Source: Paramecium sonneborni
Lineage: Eukaryota; Ciliophora; Oligohymenophorea; Peniculida; Parameciidae
NCBI GenBank assembly: GCA_905182985.1
Contig: CAJJDN010000160.1
Span: forward strand, 227,302 to 238,947
Direction of reading: 5' to 3'
Length of the DNA: 11,646 nt
Positions 10,390 to 11,646 of the stretch are shown here, one piece after another (position 1 is the first letter of the stretch; every line of letters starts with the position of its first letter). The notes beneath the pieces are model-generated. The model saw only the letters and a program-made list of their open reading frames with translations. It did not search any database and was not told where the DNA came from. A program made the position numbers and the translations under genes.

Positions 10390-10464
10390 TCAATTGAGAA
10401 TGAGTCCCAAGATAATTGTTGATAATCCAAGAATGTAACCAGATTCTGTAGTTGTTTCATTACC
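10390..10464 (-). other. GPI-anchor signal and stop of the second surface antigen
   Basis: The last residues form a polar Asn/Thr/Gly spacer (PGNETTTESG) followed by a hydrophobic stretch of 15 residues (YILGLSTIILGLILN) with no charged residue, then TGA. This is the usual layout of a GPI attachment signal, in which the tail is cut off and a glycolipid is added at a small residue in the spacer. The exact attachment residue is not certain. A second in-frame TGA lies one codon after the first (10384-10386). Confidence 0.8.
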
Positions 10465-11646
10465 AGGAGTAGATGTATTACCATTATTCGAAGTATTTGG
10501 TTGAACAACAACAGCGGTGCAAACTCCACATTTACTTGTTGAGGCATTCCAAGTATATGTATATCCAGAAATTAAGAAGCAATCATTGGATGATAATGTT
10601 GATGGGTCTGATGCATTGCATGCTCCATTAGACAAAGTACAAATTTATTGAGTCTTTCTATCCCAATTCTAGAATCTTGTGCATGCTCCATTAGTAGCTT
10701 AATTAGTAGCACAAGTGTGAGCTGCGCATTTACTCTATACAGCAGTGGCTCCGGATCCAGAAGCAGATGTCCAAGAACATCTATCTCTGGCAGCTTAGCA
10801 TGCAGTTTAATCATTATTGGCGGTTGTGCATGAAGTCATTAAAGCACAAGTACCAGTACCAACAACAGCTCCAGGCGCAGTTGATTAAGTGAATACACAA
10901 ATACCATCTAAACCACCTGAATTACATGCTATCTTTGATGTATATGTTGAACAGTTAGCTTTTGGAATGCAATTTGTACCATTTGAAACACAAGTTGACA
11001 AGGCTACTGAACAAACATTAGTTGCTGTACCATTTTGAATATCAGCACATGTAAGTAATCTACATTTGGCTGTATTATTATTTGTAGCAGATGCTAGTTC
11101 CCAATAGCAAGCTCCATCAGATCCTACAGCGGTTGTGCAAGCAGTTTAAGTTAAGTAAGATGAACAGGCTCCTTTCAATAAACAAGTAGTTCCATCTGAT
11201 GTGCATGTTGATAATTAAGAAGCACATGTTGAATGATTGGTACCAGTTAAATCAGCACATGATTAATCTCGACAACTGGTAGATGTTGTATCCCAAGTAC
11301 AGAGACCTGTTGAAGTAATTGCTCCAGAAGTGTAAACAACTCCTTTGTCGTTGAAAAAGCAACCAGCTTATGAAGTATATGATTAGCAAGATCCTAAAGC
11401 AATACAGCCAGTTGTTCCATTTGTTGTGCACTTCTAACTAGCATTTTGACAATCATTATGAGTAATATAGAAAGCATCTGCACAAGAAGTATATGGTTTA
11501 CAAACCTTTGGATCGGGTGAATTCAAAGCTGGAACAGATTGAATGCAAGCTCCATCATATCCAGTCACACAACCTCCATCAGTATTTGTTTCTGAACATA
11601 AAGTAATTCCTATACAATTAGATCCGTTTGTTGTGCATTTATCACT
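10390..11646 (-). CDS. Second Paramecium-type surface antigen, C-terminal 418 residues (5' end outside window)
   Basis: The minus-strand frame is open from the right edge to a TGA at 10390-10392 when TAA/TAG are read as Gln. The encoded segment is Cys-, Thr- and Ser-rich, with the family's C-terminal landmarks: KPYTSCADAFYITHNDC, repeated CTTNGTTGC- and CTSDGTTC-like motifs, CTWDTTSTSC, CRDQSCADLTG and CSWTSASG. It then ends in a Thr/Asn-rich spacer and a hydrophobic tail (YILGLSTIILGLILN), a GPI-anchor addition signal. No intron was seen. It is clearly a paralogue of the neighbouring antigen, transcribed in the same direction and lying upstream of it, 2992 bases away. The cysteine-repeat body and signal peptide must lie beyond the edge. 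Which serotype it encodes, or whether it is expressed, cannot be told from this fragment. Confidence 0.92.

Overview
The window looks like macronuclear DNA of the ciliate Paramecium, most likely from the P. aurelia group. The reasons are: (i) two long minus-strand reading frames that stay open only if TAA and TAG are read as glutamine and TGA is the sole stop; (ii) a protein made of cysteine-rich repeats with the signature Cys-x-Asp-Lys-Thr-Cys-x-Asn-Ala-Pro ... Thr-His-x-x-Cys ... Ser-Gly-Gly-Gly-Cys, typical of Paramecium surface (immobilization, i-) antigens; (iii) very AT-rich non-coding DNA; (iv) no interruption of 7.4 kb of coding sequence by internal eliminated sequences or by the tiny Paramecium introns.

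Layout: positions 1-7397 (minus strand) hold the first 2465 codons of a giant surface antigen gene. Its N-terminus and signal peptide lie near 7397, and the gene runs off the left edge. In the protein's own order it has a signal peptide, an N-terminal block of PSA-type cysteine repeats (about 7340 to 4880), a central block (about 4880 to 1640) and a C-terminal PSA block (about 1640 to the edge). The middle of the central block is seven consecutive 225-bp units that are almost identical. Positions 7398-10389 are about 3 kb of AT-rich DNA with no recognisable gene. It contains the presumed promoter of the first gene, with an unusual short GC-rich element just upstream of the ATG, and a few hairpins. 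Positions 10390-11646 (minus strand) hold the last 418 codons of a second, divergent surface antigen gene ending in a hydrophobic GPI-anchor signal; its 5' part is outside the window.

Both genes point the same way, head to tail. Proteins of this family coat the cell and cilia as GPI-anchored molecules, and normally only one is displayed at a time (family knowledge). Nothing here points to a new kind of system. The items most worth a second look are the exact seven-unit homogenised array with purely silent variation, the GC-rich element upstream of the ATG, and the unusually long intergenic region for such a compact genome.
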